Positions 1 through 7,103 of a stretch of DNA of 19,720 nt are shown one piece after another. A program made the position numbers and the translations under genes. Where the stretch lies: positions 1 to 19,720 of the forward strand of contig JAYUOV010000042.1 in NCBI GenBank assembly GCA_043760535.1, given 5' to 3'. The DNA comes from JAZKFT01 sp043760535. GTDB lineage: Bacteria; Bacteroidota; Bacteroidia; Chitinophagales; Chitinophagaceae. Numbering within the stretch: the stretch's first letter is position 1; each line of letters begins with the position of its first letter. Under the pieces are notes generated by a model. That model did no database searches. It was not told the DNA's origin and worked only from the letters and a program-made list of their open reading frames with translations.

Positions 1-504
1 TCTGAGCGATTCCAGCCATCCATTCATGGCAAATTTTGATGCAGAGTAGCCACTGCGGCCTGGCAAGCCTCTGTAGCCGGCTATGGAAGAGATGCCTACA
101 ATATCTCCCTTCTTCTCTATTAAATAGGGTAATGCATATTTTGTACAATACACCATACCCCAAAAATTAATTTCCATTACACTGCGTAAAGTATCTAGCG
201 TTGTATCTTTTACCAATGCTTTCATAGAGATGCCGGCATTGTTTATTATAATATCTATACCCCCAAATGTTTGTACGGTAGATTCTATAAAACGCTTACA
301 ATCAGTTTCATTACTTACATCTGCTACCATGGTATGTAGTGGCTTGCCGGGGTTTTGCAGCATCAGGTCGTACAGTTTATCTTGGTTTCGGGCACAGGTA
401 GCCACTTTTACATCCATGGCTAGCAATGCTTCTACTAAAGACTTTCCAATCCCTTCGCTACCGCCAGTAATTACTGCTACTTTATTTTGAAAATATGATG
501 ACAT
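1..504 (-). CDS. SDR-family NAD(P)-dependent oxidoreductase, partial (C-terminus off the left edge)
   Basis: The minus-strand reading frame is open from the ATG at 504 to base 1, giving 168 residues with no stop, so the C-terminal third lies outside the window. Classical short-chain dehydrogenase motifs are visible: the nucleotide-binding TGGSEGIG at residues 13-20, NNAG at 88-91, the catalytic Ser at about 140 in ISSIAG, and YSASK at 153-157 supplying the catalytic Tyr and Lys. The family performs NAD(P)H-dependent oxidation or reduction of alcohols, ketones or lipid intermediates in the cytoplasm. The substrate cannot be read from this part. There is no signal peptide. The overall look (NPGKPL near 51-56, ISMKALVKDTT near 92-102) is that of SDRs acting on hydrophobic substrates such as 3-ketosphinganine-like or acyl compounds, but this is a guess. 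A near-consensus -7 box lies about 20 bases upstream. Confidence 0.9.
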   Translation of the reverse strand, partial: MSSYFQNKVAVITGGSEGIGKSLVEALLAMDVKVATCARNQDKLYDLMLQNPGKPLHTMVADVSNETDCKRFIESTVQTFGGIDIIINNAGISMKALVKDTTLDTLRSVMEINFWGMVYCTKYALPYLIEKKGDIVGISSIAGYRGLPGRSGYSASKFAMNGWLESLR

Positions 505-522
505 AGTTTGTATTCGTAAATG

Positions 523-530
523 CAAATGTA
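523..530 (-). promoter_or_regulatory. Bacteroidota -7 promoter box for the SDR gene
   Basis: On the minus strand this reads TACATTTG, an exact match to the TAnnTTTG element of the Bacteroidota primary sigma factor. It lies about 19 bases upstream of the SDR start codon. A good -33 TTTG at the ideal distance is not seen. A palindrome at 541-590 covers that region instead. Confidence 0.5.
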
Positions 531-540
531 AATGGCTTCT

Positions 541-590
541 CAAGCAATGTGCCACAATTATACAAATAAGTTGTGGCATCTATATGCTTG
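541..590. repeat. Nested inverted repeat upstream of the SDR gene
   Basis: Outer arms CAAGCA (541-546) and TGCTTG (585-590) enclose inner arms TGCCACAA (550-557) and TTGTGGCA (571-578). Both pairs match perfectly. The structure sits 40-90 bases upstream of the SDR start and covers where a -33 element would be, so it could be an operator or an extruding hairpin. Confidence 0.55.
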
Positions 591-864
591 CTATTCTAAT
601 GCATTGTTGTAAAAGTGCGGAAAAATAACGGCTAACCAATACTTTAAGAACAGCATTTAAAGTATTCATCTAAAAATAAGCACGTAAATAAAAAAATTGG
701 GTGGGTAAGGTGTTATAAAACCCAAAAAGATGGTTTATTAACGAGCTTCAAAATAGGTTTAGAGTCATTTGAGGTAGTAAAGTGTAAAATTTTTAAGATT
801 GTCGGGGTTATCCATATAAATCCACCCCTACCTTTAGCCCCTAAATAAAATAAAAAAATCGGTT

Positions 865-893
865 TTGCTTGGTTTAACAAAAGAACCGAGCAA
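865..893 (+). promoter_or_regulatory. Hairpin in the FKBP 5' leader
   Basis: TTGCTTGGTT (865-874) pairs with AACCGAGCAA (884-893) over ten positions, with one G-T wobble and a 9-base loop. It ends 25 bases before the FKBP ATG. It has no downstream T-run on the + strand. On the minus strand it is followed by a T-rich stretch, so it could instead stop leftward transcription. Confidence 0.45.
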
Positions 894-918
894 CCAATTA
901 AACAAAAACTAATTGACC

Positions 919-1350
919 ATGAGTTTATTCGACAGATTACAGAGCAGTAGTAGAGAGAAATTAGATGCAGAAATAGCTAAAGGCCAGGCCTTTTTAGCCC
1001 AAAATAAAAACAGACCCGAAGTAACAGAAACCCCTAGTGGCCTGCAGTATGAAGTAATGGTACAAGGCAGCGGCCCCAAGCCCGGCCCCACTACTAAAGT
1101 AACCACCCATTACCACGGTACCACTATCGACGGTACTATTTTTGATAGCAGCGTACAGCGAGGTCGGCCATTAAGTTTTGGCCTAAACCAGGTAATCAGC
1201 GGCTGGACAGAAGGCCTACAACTAATGCCCGTTGGTAGCAAATACAAGTTCTTTATCCCACACCAACTTGCCTATGGCGAAAGAGGTGCTGGCGGATCTA
1301 TACCAGGCGGTGCTGCTTTAATTTTTGAAGTGGAGTTGATTGGTATTTAG
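919..1350 (+). CDS. FKBP-type peptidyl-prolyl cis-trans isomerase
   Basis: The 143-residue protein has a short N-terminal helical segment (about 1-40, including the SREKLDAEIAKGQAFLAQNK region) followed by one complete FKBP domain (about 40-143). Family features seen are the PSGLQY lead-in, VTTHYHGTTIDGTIFDSS, the Q-V-I-S-G-W-T-E-G-L-Q-L-M-P-V-G loop, IPHQLAYGERGAGGSIPGGAALIFEVELIGI at the end (key residues Y, G, I-P, F). Such proteins catalyse proline isomerisation during folding. There is no signal peptide or lipobox, so a cytoplasmic location is inferred, close to the FklB/FkpA group in layout. I chose the ATG at 919. An in-frame TTG at 913 would add only two residues. The last codons overlap the first unit of a GTTGATTG-type tandem repeat. 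Confidence 0.93.
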   Translation: MSLFDRLQSSSREKLDAEIAKGQAFLAQNKNRPEVTETPSGLQYEVMVQGSGPKPGPTTKVTTHYHGTTIDGTIFDSSVQRGRPLSFGLNQVISGWTEGLQLMPVGSKYKFFIPHQLAYGERGAGGSIPGGAALIFEVELIGI

Positions 1351-1397
1351 TTGATTGGTTGATTAGTTTATTAGTTGATTGGTTAATTGGTTGATTA
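1334..1397. repeat. Imperfect tandem repeat of GTTGATTG
   Basis: Units close to GTTGATTG occur at 1334, 1350, 1358, 1374, 1382 and 1390, two of them ending in A (GTTGATTA) and one reading GTTAATTG. The first unit is inside the FKBP coding sequence (codons for the final residues) and the rest follow its stop codon, so the array seems to have grown from the gene's 3' end. Confidence 0.6.
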
Positions 1398-1432
1398 TTT
1401 TTAGCACCAATCAATCTGGTAAGTCTGGAAAA

Positions 1433-1463
1433 ATTCGTAATTCGTAATTCGTAATTCGTAATT
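1433..1463. repeat. (ATTCGTA)4 microsatellite
   Basis: Four perfect copies of the 7-mer ATTCGTA are followed by ATT. The array ends 11 bases before the YfiT-like gene start. A degenerate relative (AATCGTA, ATTCGTA units) occurs between rplJ and rplL. Confidence 0.85.
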
Positions 1464-1474
1464 TCTAAATTAAG

Positions 1475-1999
1475 ATGATTGACCCGAGATACCCAATTGG
1501 CCAATATGAGCCACAGGAATATAGCGACAGACAAAAGAATAAATGGCTTTACGATTTGCAGCAACTACCCTATTTACTGGAAGATGCGGTGCAGAATCTA
1601 GACGAAGCCCAGCTTTACACGCCTTACCGAGATGGCGGATGGTCTGTACATCAGTTGGTGCACCATGTGGCAGACAGCCACATCAATTCGTTATGCCGCA
1701 TGAAGCTTACACTCACCGAAGAAAACCCCATTGTAAAAGCCTACGAAGAGCAATTATGGGCCGAGCTGAACGATACAAAAAAGTTGCCTATCAATGTGTC
1801 GCTTACTTTATTACATGCACTCCACTTACGGATGTACGCACTGATGAGTGCTGTAAAAGACGTAGAGTGGAGCCGTACCTATGTACATTCCGCCACCGGA
1901 AAGCAGCAAACACTTTGGTTTTTACTTGGCCTGTATGCCTGGCATGGCAATCACCACCTAGCACACATTATATCGCTGAGAGAAACAATGGGCTGGTAA
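1475..1999 (+). CDS. YfiT/DinB-type putative metal-dependent hydrolase or thiol transferase
   Basis: The 174-residue protein starts with the RYPIGQYEP segment typical of the YfiT (BstA-like) branch of the DinB superfamily, and its length matches that branch (about 175). The fold is a four-helix bundle with a three-histidine metal site. Candidates here are His64 in WSVHQLVHHVADSH (54-69) and His160 and His164 in WHGNHHLAHI (156-165), mirroring the ligands of Bacillus YfiT. Some relatives are bacillithiol-dependent S-transferases, and Bacteroidota can make bacillithiol, but the substrate here is not known. There is no signal peptide, so it is cytoplasmic. The start ATG at 1475 directly follows the ATTCGTA array. 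It lies 124 bases downstream of the FKBP gene, and co-transcription is possible but not shown. Confidence 0.88.
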   Translation: MIDPRYPIGQYEPQEYSDRQKNKWLYDLQQLPYLLEDAVQNLDEAQLYTPYRDGGWSVHQLVHHVADSHINSLCRMKLTLTEENPIVKAYEEQLWAELNDTKKLPINVSLTLLHALHLRMYALMSAVKDVEWSRTYVHSATGKQQTLWFLLGLYAWHGNHHLAHIISLRETMGW

Positions 2000-2306
2000 T
2001 GCTTTTATTAGCTAATGGGATAGTGCTGCTACAAAGCTGTAATGGTGTCGCATGGCACATTCGGTTTTTACGGAAATCTTTTACTGTAAAGCTTTATCGG
2101 GCTTTTATCTGCTAGAGTTGATAGAAATACGAATGACACGGATAGTAGTGAATAAGAATAGATTTTTTATTGGTAGTAAGGAGAAGCCAAATAGCATTAC
2201 CACATTCGAACGGAGTTCCGTAATGCTACGGGATTAAGAACGTTCGCCTATGTCGCCAAATCAGGGTACAGTTTTCGCTGGGTTCAAAAAAAAATGCCAC
2301 GTTATT
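2000..2306. other. Gene-free spacer carrying a dispersed repeat copy
   Basis: No convincing gene lies between the YfiT-like and Nudix genes. The right part (2192-2285) holds an inverted-repeat cluster and a 59-base segment that recurs at the right end of the window in the opposite orientation. The left part (2000-2190) shows nothing recognisable. Confidence 0.6.
2192..2285 (-). repeat. Dispersed repeat, copy A, with palindromic end
   Basis: Bases 2227-2285, read on the minus strand, match 19662-19720 on the + strand without gaps at 49 of 59 positions, both starting GAACCCAGCGAAA and ending AATCCCGTA. In this copy the match runs on into a palindromic cluster. TAGCATTAC (2192-2200) is the perfect inverse of GTAATGCTA (2220-2228), and CCGTA/TACGG form an alternative short stem around 2218-2231. 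The other copy is cut by the window edge at exactly this point. It looks like a non-coding interspersed element of REP or MITE type; no open frame is visible in it. Confidence 0.75.
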
Positions 2307-2867
2307 ATGTCCGAACTAAAAGCTTGGGAACAAATTTCATCCGAATATCTGGTACAGGAGCACTGGTTTAAATTTAGGCGTGACCATGTTCGTAAAGGCA
2401 ATGGCGACATTATGCCCGCCTATTATGTACTGGAGTATAGTAATTGGGCTTCGGTGTTTCCGGTAACTACCGATGGTAGGGTAGTGCTGGTGCGCCAATA
2501 CCGCTACGGCATTGGCCAATGGAGCATAGAAGTACCCGGCGGTATAATGGATGCCCATGAAACCAATCCGCTGGAAGCCGCTACAAGGGAACTGCTGGAA
2601 GAGACGGGTTATACCTGTAAAGAAATAGTGCAGGTGGCTGTAGTAGCGCCCAACCCGGCTACCGCCAATAATCTGATGTATTGCTTTTTGGCCACGGGTT
2701 GCCATCTTACCCACCGCCAGGCGTTCGACGAACATGAAGAGCTAGAAGTGCTGCTGGTAAGCATGGAAGAATTAAAAACGATGCTTCGGCAAAATAAAAT
2801 ACTGCAATCGCTGCACGTAACGGTAATGCTGTACGCCCTTGAAAAGCTGGGCGAATTAAAGTGGTAA
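2307..2867 (+). CDS. Nudix hydrolase, ADP-ribose pyrophosphatase-like
   Basis: The protein is 186 residues from the ATG at 2307. A longer frame from 2250 exists but its extra 19 codons are translated from the dispersed repeat, so I reject it. The Nudix box lies at about 78-102: PGG, then E85, then RELLEETGY (94-102). It has one residue more between E85 and the RE pair than the textbook GX5EX7REUXEEXGU spacing, a variant I believe is common in this subgroup. The preceding VRQYRYG (62-68) and WSIEVPGG (72-79) are typical of the NudF/ADP-ribose pyrophosphatase group, which hydrolyses ADP-ribose or NDP-sugars to a sugar phosphate and NMP in the cytoplasm. Substrate is inferred only. Its 3' end is 12 bases from the convergent DUF5916 gene. 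Confidence 0.9.
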   Translation: MSELKAWEQISSEYLVQEHWFKFRRDHVRKGNGDIMPAYYVLEYSNWASVFPVTTDGRVVLVRQYRYGIGQWSIEVPGGIMDAHETNPLEAATRELLEETGYTCKEIVQVAVVAPNPATANNLMYCFLATGCHLTHRQAFDEHEELEVLLVSMEELKTMLRQNKILQSLHVTVMLYALEKLGELKW

Positions 2868-2879
2868 CGCTTCCTTCTG

Positions 2880-5342
2880 TTACGATAGTTTTTTCTTTTT
2901 CAATTGCAGGTAATCTAAAAAGTACAGCACTTTAAATGAGAAATTATTGTTTTGGTTGGCATCTAATGTGCTACCTAGGTTTTTAATGTATCCATTGTCT
3001 ATCAGCCGATTAAAATCGTAAATGGCGTTTTTCCAAACCACATTGATAAAACTGCCGGGGGCAAACTGCCATGTAAATACTGCATCCACATTAAAGGCAT
3101 TGTAGTTTTGGTTAGCGTTGGTATTAAAGCCGGGTTTGGTAATTAAAGTGCCGTCTGTTTTCACATCGAAATACTCTTTGTAATCTACCAGACTCCAGTA
3201 ATGGCGTACACGGGTGGTAAGCCCCGCCTTATTATTGAAATTGTATTTAAAATCCAAGGTATTTTCTATTGTTTTTCTATCTCTGCGGCCAAAAACGGGA
3301 TTACCGTCATTGCCACGGGTAGCATAACCCACATTATTGTATTGTGGCTCCAGCATAATGCCATGGCTTATCGAAAACTGATTACTGAAACGGTATTTCT
3401 GGTTTAGGTTTAATTGTAATTTATAGCCATTGAAATAGCTACGGTTTACGTAAAATATTTCTGTATAAAAGCTGTATTTTTTTGCTTCATTAGTTTCTAC
3501 CCAGGCGCCCATGTAAGCACTGCTCCATCCTTTAAAAAATAAGCCATCTTTTCGGGGTTCATAAAAATCGTTGCCGCTTGGTTCGTAGCCTATAAAAAAA
3601 CCGGGGCGCCACAGGTTTTTCAATTGGCCATTTACATTAAAATTAAAACTGGCATTTTGGTAAGCGGTTGGTTTAAATCGGCGTGAATAGTTTGCATTGA
3701 AGCTCATATTGATTTGGTTATACCAAGCGCCTGGTTTAATCCATTTATAGCCGAGCCACAGGCTATGATCCAAAAAGTTATTAATGGTAAAATAGCCAAG
3801 ATCGTTACTGTTAAACTTACCATCGGTAAGATTTTGACTGAAATTAAAATTAAACCTGCCACTTGTTTTTCCAAAATACAGTTCGTGGCTGTAGCCGGTT
3901 TGGTTTTTGCCATTGGGCAGGTAGCCAATCAGATTACTGCTGGCCAGTTTTCCACCTACATTCCACATGTTTCGCTTGTCGTTAAAATCGAATAACGCCG
4001 CCGAAACATTGGCATCGTAATCTTTGCCGCTTCGCCATACATTAGTGTTTAAAAAACTAACGCTGCTATTATGTTTAAGCGATTGGTTAAGTACTATAAT
4101 ATTATAATTGGTTAGTGGGTTGGTTTCTACCTGCCGCTGGTTTTGCTTATCGTCTTCCACGGTGGCATATTGAGCAGCAGTGAGGCCGTTAAAAAAGCCT
4201 ATCCCGAGGCCGCCCTGTAATCTGCCAGATACTTTTGTGGCATTAATCAGCTTGGTTTCGCCTGGATTATTTACCACTTTTTCATTGTTGTTTACTTTGC
4301 CATATACATCGTACAAATGAATAGGGGCGCCGCCTACCCGCCGTGAGTAAAAGAGATTTCCTTTATTAAAAAGCTCCGTTCCTTCGGTAAAAAATGCTCG
4401 GTTTTCGTTATACTTTACTTCGAACGGCGTTAGGTTAAGTACCTGATTATCGCTTTGTACCTGGCCAAAATCGGGTATCAGTGTCATATCCAGCGTAAGT
4501 GCTTGGCTGATGCCATACTTTACATCCATACCACCATTTACAGAAGATGTCCAGTTTTTTAAAGACGGATCTGTGGAAGGGTAGTGGTTAGCATAAGAAG
4601 AAAAGTACGGCGAAAACTGCAAGCGTACCGGCGGCTTAATATTTTCCAGCCCGGTCCAATAGCCCTCTTGTGTAAGAAAGCCGTTTACAGTTGGGTCTAT
4701 AGGGTTCCAGGTAACCTGCTGTCCTGTTTTTTGGCGATGGCGTGTAATATTCATACCCCAGTCCTGTATATTTTTGGTACTAAAACGGATGGCGGAAAGT
4801 GGAAGGAAAATCTCAAAACTCCAGCCATCGTTGTGAATTAAGGCAGCACTTGTCCAAACAGCGTTCCAGCTAAAATCTTCATCATTACCATTATTACTGG
4901 GTGCCATTTTACTATCCATCTGCTGGCCAAGTGGTGTCACGAAATATTCAAACCCATTGATGTTGTCCTTATAGGTGTCGAAAATAAAACCAATAAAATC
5001 GTTGTTTCCGAAGCCATCACGGCCAGTTATTTCGGTGCTGATGCTGTCCTTGTTCGATTCGTGGCAGTAGCCGCCCATGTACAAGCCCTCATTGCTATAC
5101 AGCATGTAAACTTCTGTACGGTTTGCCGGGTCTTCTTTCTTAAAAGGAGTAGGTCTAAACTCGGTATAACCCTCGGCCATGGGAGCACCTTTCCATGCTG
5201 CTTCGTCCAGTTTTCCATCTATTTTAATGGGACCGGTGGCACGTTTGGCGGCTAACTGTTTGGGTGCTGGTTTTTGTGCTATTGCATTTGTAAAGGTGTT
5301 TAAAAACAGTACAACTAAAGCAAGCATTTTGTAAGGCAGCAT
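2880..5342 (-). CDS. DUF5916 outer-membrane protein with N-terminal CBM9-like domain
   Basis: The protein has 820 residues from the ATG at 5342; a TTG three codons upstream is possible but less likely. A signal peptide covers about residues 1-23, with a hydrophobic LALVVLFLNTFTNAIAQ core. A CBM9-like beta-sandwich follows (about 38-235, opening with GPIKIDGKLDEAAW and containing GFEYFVTPLGQQMD and WSFEIFLPLSAIRF). The remainder (about 240-820) is rich in aromatic alternating strands with N/G turns and ends in LQLKKKKLS. This is the DUF5916 arrangement of Bacteroidota, thought to be an outer-membrane beta-barrel with a periplasmic or surface carbohydrate-binding-like domain. Its physiological role is not established. 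It stands alone on this strand, between the convergent Nudix gene and the divergent ribosomal operon. Confidence 0.88.
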   Translation of the reverse strand: MLPYKMLALVVLFLNTFTNAIAQKPAPKQLAAKRATGPIKIDGKLDEAAWKGAPMAEGYTEFRPTPFKKEDPANRTEVYMLYSNEGLYMGGYCHESNKDSISTEITGRDGFGNNDFIGFIFDTYKDNINGFEYFVTPLGQQMDSKMAPSNNGNDEDFSWNAVWTSAALIHNDGWSFEIFLPLSAIRFSTKNIQDWGMNITRHRQKTGQQVTWNPIDPTVNGFLTQEGYWTGLENIKPPVRLQFSPYFSSYANHYPSTDPSLKNWTSSVNGGMDVKYGISQALTLDMTLIPDFGQVQSDNQVLNLTPFEVKYNENRAFFTEGTELFNKGNLFYSRRVGGAPIHLYDVYGKVNNNEKVVNNPGETKLINATKVSGRLQGGLGIGFFNGLTAAQYATVEDDKQNQRQVETNPLTNYNIIVLNQSLKHNSSVSFLNTNVWRSGKDYDANVSAALFDFNDKRNMWNVGGKLASSNLIGYLPNGKNQTGYSHELYFGKTSGRFNFNFSQNLTDGKFNSNDLGYFTINNFLDHSLWLGYKWIKPGAWYNQINMSFNANYSRRFKPTAYQNASFNFNVNGQLKNLWRPGFFIGYEPSGNDFYEPRKDGLFFKGWSSAYMGAWVETNEAKKYSFYTEIFYVNRSYFNGYKLQLNLNQKYRFSNQFSISHGIMLEPQYNNVGYATRGNDGNPVFGRRDRKTIENTLDFKYNFNNKAGLTTRVRHYWSLVDYKEYFDVKTDGTLITKPGFNTNANQNYNAFNVDAVFTWQFAPGSFINVVWKNAIYDFNRLIDNGYIKNLGSTLDANQNNNFSFKVLYFLDYLQLKKKKLS

Positions 5343-5869
5343 TGGTTTCAATTTAGTTGTACGAAACTATACGTAGCTATAAATTAGCTTGTTACCGTTT
5401 ATCAATGAACAGGCTTGTTAATAAAAATTAACAAATTGAATTTAAAAACTAAACAATCTGGAGGGGCTCATTTTCACAATACAAGAAGGGACTGAAATTC
5501 CAATTTTTGGAGATGTAACGTCGCAAATACACCGGAAAGGAATCCGGTGCCTATTTGGGCAATAACAAGCTGTGTATTAATGCAAACCTTCATTTAATAA
5601 GAAAGTGGCTGAATTCAGTTGTTGGTGATAACAGCAACAACGGTGGGGGAAAACCCCGTCGGGAAAGAGGTGTTTTTATAGAATCACCCACGCTGTAGTA
5701 AGGTGCTATTACCAAAGGCTTTCCAAACCCAAACGAAAGCCAAAACTTTTTTCATGCACCCTTTGCCAGTAATCTCAATCCCCCTACATTTGCAGCCCCA
5801 AAAAGTTCTTTTTTGAAATTGGGAGTTTTGGCAAAACGCCAGAACGCTATCACCAAAAAAATTTTTACA
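5343..5869. other. Structured non-coding region upstream of rplK
   Basis: This 527-base stretch separates the divergent DUF5916 and rplK genes. I could not find the tRNA-Trp, secE or nusG genes expected here in Bacteroidota. It holds four perfect short inverted repeats in a row: TCCAA/TTGGA (5497-5509), CACCGGA/TCCGGTG (5530-5549), GTTGTTG/CAACAAC (5618-5641) and GGGG/CCCC (5646-5657). All lie before the rplK promoter at 5762-5792. The block could be an independent non-coding RNA, a remnant of a deleted gene, or regulatory DNA. I did not recognise a known riboswitch or RNA family in it. Confidence 0.45.
5762..5792 (+). promoter_or_regulatory. Promoter of the rplKAJL operon
   Basis: A TTTG at 5762-5765 is followed after 19 bases by TACATTTG at 5785-5792. 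Both boxes and the spacing match the Bacteroidota vegetative promoter consensus. Transcription would begin near 5800, leaving a leader of about 70 bases before the rplK ATG. A small stem (GGC/GCC around AAAAC, near 5830-5840) lies in that leader. Confidence 0.8.
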
Positions 5870-6313
5870 ATGGCAAAAGAAATCACAGGTTATGTGAAAT
5901 TGCAGTGTAAAGGCGGTCAAGCCAATCCTGCACCACCAATAGGCCCGGCATTGGGTTCTAAAGGTCTTAACATTATGGAGTTCTGTAAGCAATTTAATGC
6001 TCGAACCCAGGACAAAATAGGAAAAATTGTTCCTGTTTTAATTACCGTTTATGGCGACAAGTCGTTCGACTTTGTTATCAAAACCGCTCCAGCCCCCGTA
6101 CAGCTAATGGAAGCTGCTAAAATTACTGCAGGCTCTAAAGAGCCTAACCGTAACAAAGTAGGTAAAGTAACTTGGGCTCAGGTAGAAGAGATAGCTAAAG
6201 ATAAAATGGCCGATCTAAACGCATTTTCTATGAACAGCGCCATGAGCATGATTGCCGGTACTGCACGTAGCATGGGATTAACCGTTGACGGTAAAGCCCC
6301 ATGGGAAAACTAA
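5870..6313 (+). CDS. rplK: 50S ribosomal protein L11
   Basis: The 147-residue protein begins MAKEITGYVKLQCKGGQANP, with the hallmark A-N-P-A-P-P-I-G-P-A-L-G-S-K-G-L-N-I segment at about 18-36 (N-terminal domain, binding site region of thiostrepton-class drugs and release factors in the family) and the C-terminal rRNA-binding domain (about 75-147, containing K-T-A-P-A-P-V and GTARSMGLTV). L11 binds the GTPase-associated region of 23S rRNA together with the L10-L12 stalk. Length is normal (141-147). I chose the ATG at 5870; an in-frame start at 5813 would add a 19-residue tail not found in L11. First gene of the operon, 27 bases before rplA. Confidence 0.98.
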   Translation: MAKEITGYVKLQCKGGQANPAPPIGPALGSKGLNIMEFCKQFNARTQDKIGKIVPVLITVYGDKSFDFVIKTAPAPVQLMEAAKITAGSKEPNRNKVGKVTWAQVEEIAKDKMADLNAFSMNSAMSMIAGTARSMGLTVDGKAPWEN

Positions 6314-6340
6314 TTTCATCAACCCCAAAAACATTGACAA

Positions 6341-7030
6341 ATGATTACTAAGAAAAGAAAAGTTGCCAATACTAAGGTTGATGCTAATAAAGTGTACTCC
6401 CTTAAAGAAGCAACAACATTGGTAAAAGACATCAACACAACCAAATTTGACAGTTCTGTTGATATTCATATCCGCCTTGGTGTGGATCCTAAAAAAGCCG
6501 ATCAGGCTATCCGTGGTACGGTTTCGTTACCACACGGTACTGGTAAAACAAAACGTGTATTGGTGCTTTGTACGCCTGATAAAGAAGCCGCTGCTACTGC
6601 TGCCGGTGCTGACTATGTAGGTTTGGACGAATATATTACCAAAATAGAAGGTGGCTGGACCGATGTTGACGTTATTGTAGCTACGCCTGCGGTAATGCCA
6701 AAAATAGGCAAACTGGGTAAAATATTAGGCCCACGTAACCTAATGCCGAACCCCAAAACAGGTACTGTAACCAATGATGTAGCTGCTGCAGTTACCGAGG
6801 TAAAAGGTGGTAAAATTGCTTTTAAAGTAGACAAAGCTGGTATCATCCACGCCTCAATAGGCCGTATTTCTTTTACACCGGAAAAATTAGCCGAGAACAG
6901 CCAGGAGTTGATTTCTGCCCTTGTAAAACTGAAACCATCTACAGCCAAAGGTATTTACCTGAAAGGTGTAAGCATGGCAAGTACAATGAGCCCGGGCATT
7001 ATTGTTGATACCAAATCTTTCATCCACTAA
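6341..7030 (+). CDS. rplA: 50S ribosomal protein L1
   Basis: The 229-residue protein has normal length for L1 and its diagnostic segments: the V-D-I-H-I-R-L-G-V-D-P-K-K-A-D-Q region (about 40-55), RGTVSLPHGTGK (58-69), and the highly conserved G-K-L-G-K-I-L-G-P-R-N-L-M-P-N-P-K-T-G-T-V (about 126-146). L1 forms the mobile L1 stalk near the E site. In many bacteria it also represses translation of the L11-L1 mRNA by binding a leader structure that mimics 23S rRNA. I could not identify such a site with confidence in the short leader here. It follows rplK closely and precedes rplJ by 73 bases. Confidence 0.98.
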   Translation: MITKKRKVANTKVDANKVYSLKEATTLVKDINTTKFDSSVDIHIRLGVDPKKADQAIRGTVSLPHGTGKTKRVLVLCTPDKEAAATAAGADYVGLDEYITKIEGGWTDVDVIVATPAVMPKIGKLGKILGPRNLMPNPKTGTVTNDVAAAVTEVKGGKIAFKVDKAGIIHASIGRISFTPEKLAENSQELISALVKLKPSTAKGIYLKGVSMASTMSPGIIVDTKSFIH

Positions 7031-7103
7031 TTATCAGCAACCGGTAAAAGGCTATTAGCGAATAACTAGTGGCAAGTAATCGGGAACTACAAAATATTTT
7101 AAC

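Larger units (their letters stand above)
505..918. other. Divergent intergenic region between the SDR and FKBP genes
   Basis: This A+T-rich 414-base stretch contains no credible coding frame. It holds the SDR promoter box and palindrome on its left, and on its right a TACCTTTA box (829-836, one mismatch to TAnnTTTG, + strand) and a hairpin at 865-893 just before the FKBP gene. I see nothing else recognisable in 591-828. Confidence 0.6.

Noticed and set aside
1334..1463. CRISPR-like array
   Set aside because: Units of 7-8 bases are directly tandem with no spacers, so it is simple tandem repetition.
1543..2115. A 190-codon frame overlapping the YfiT-like gene
   Set aside because: It lies in another frame of a gene with clear family motifs, and its translation is rich in C, R and H with no recognisable domain.
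2052..2237. A 61-codon frame in the spacer before the Nudix gene
   Set aside because: No family resemblance, and its end is translated from the dispersed repeat.
2250..2306. N-terminal extension of the Nudix protein
   Set aside because: The extra codons come from the dispersed repeat, and the ATG at 2307 gives a normal-length Nudix protein.
5474..5593. A 39-residue hydrophobic minus-strand frame starting with ATG
   Set aside because: Too short to stand alone, no promoter or family match, and it overlaps the hairpin-rich block; chance occurrence is likely.
5520..5660. Resemblance to a cobalamin riboswitch (GGAATCCGGTG)
   Set aside because: The conserved core (CCCGC-ACTG-type segment and B12 box) is missing, and the downstream gene is a ribosomal protein behind its own promoter.
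5343..5869. tRNA-Trp, secE or nusG expected upstream of rplK
   Set aside because: I looked on both strands and found no cloverleaf-like segment or matching frame.
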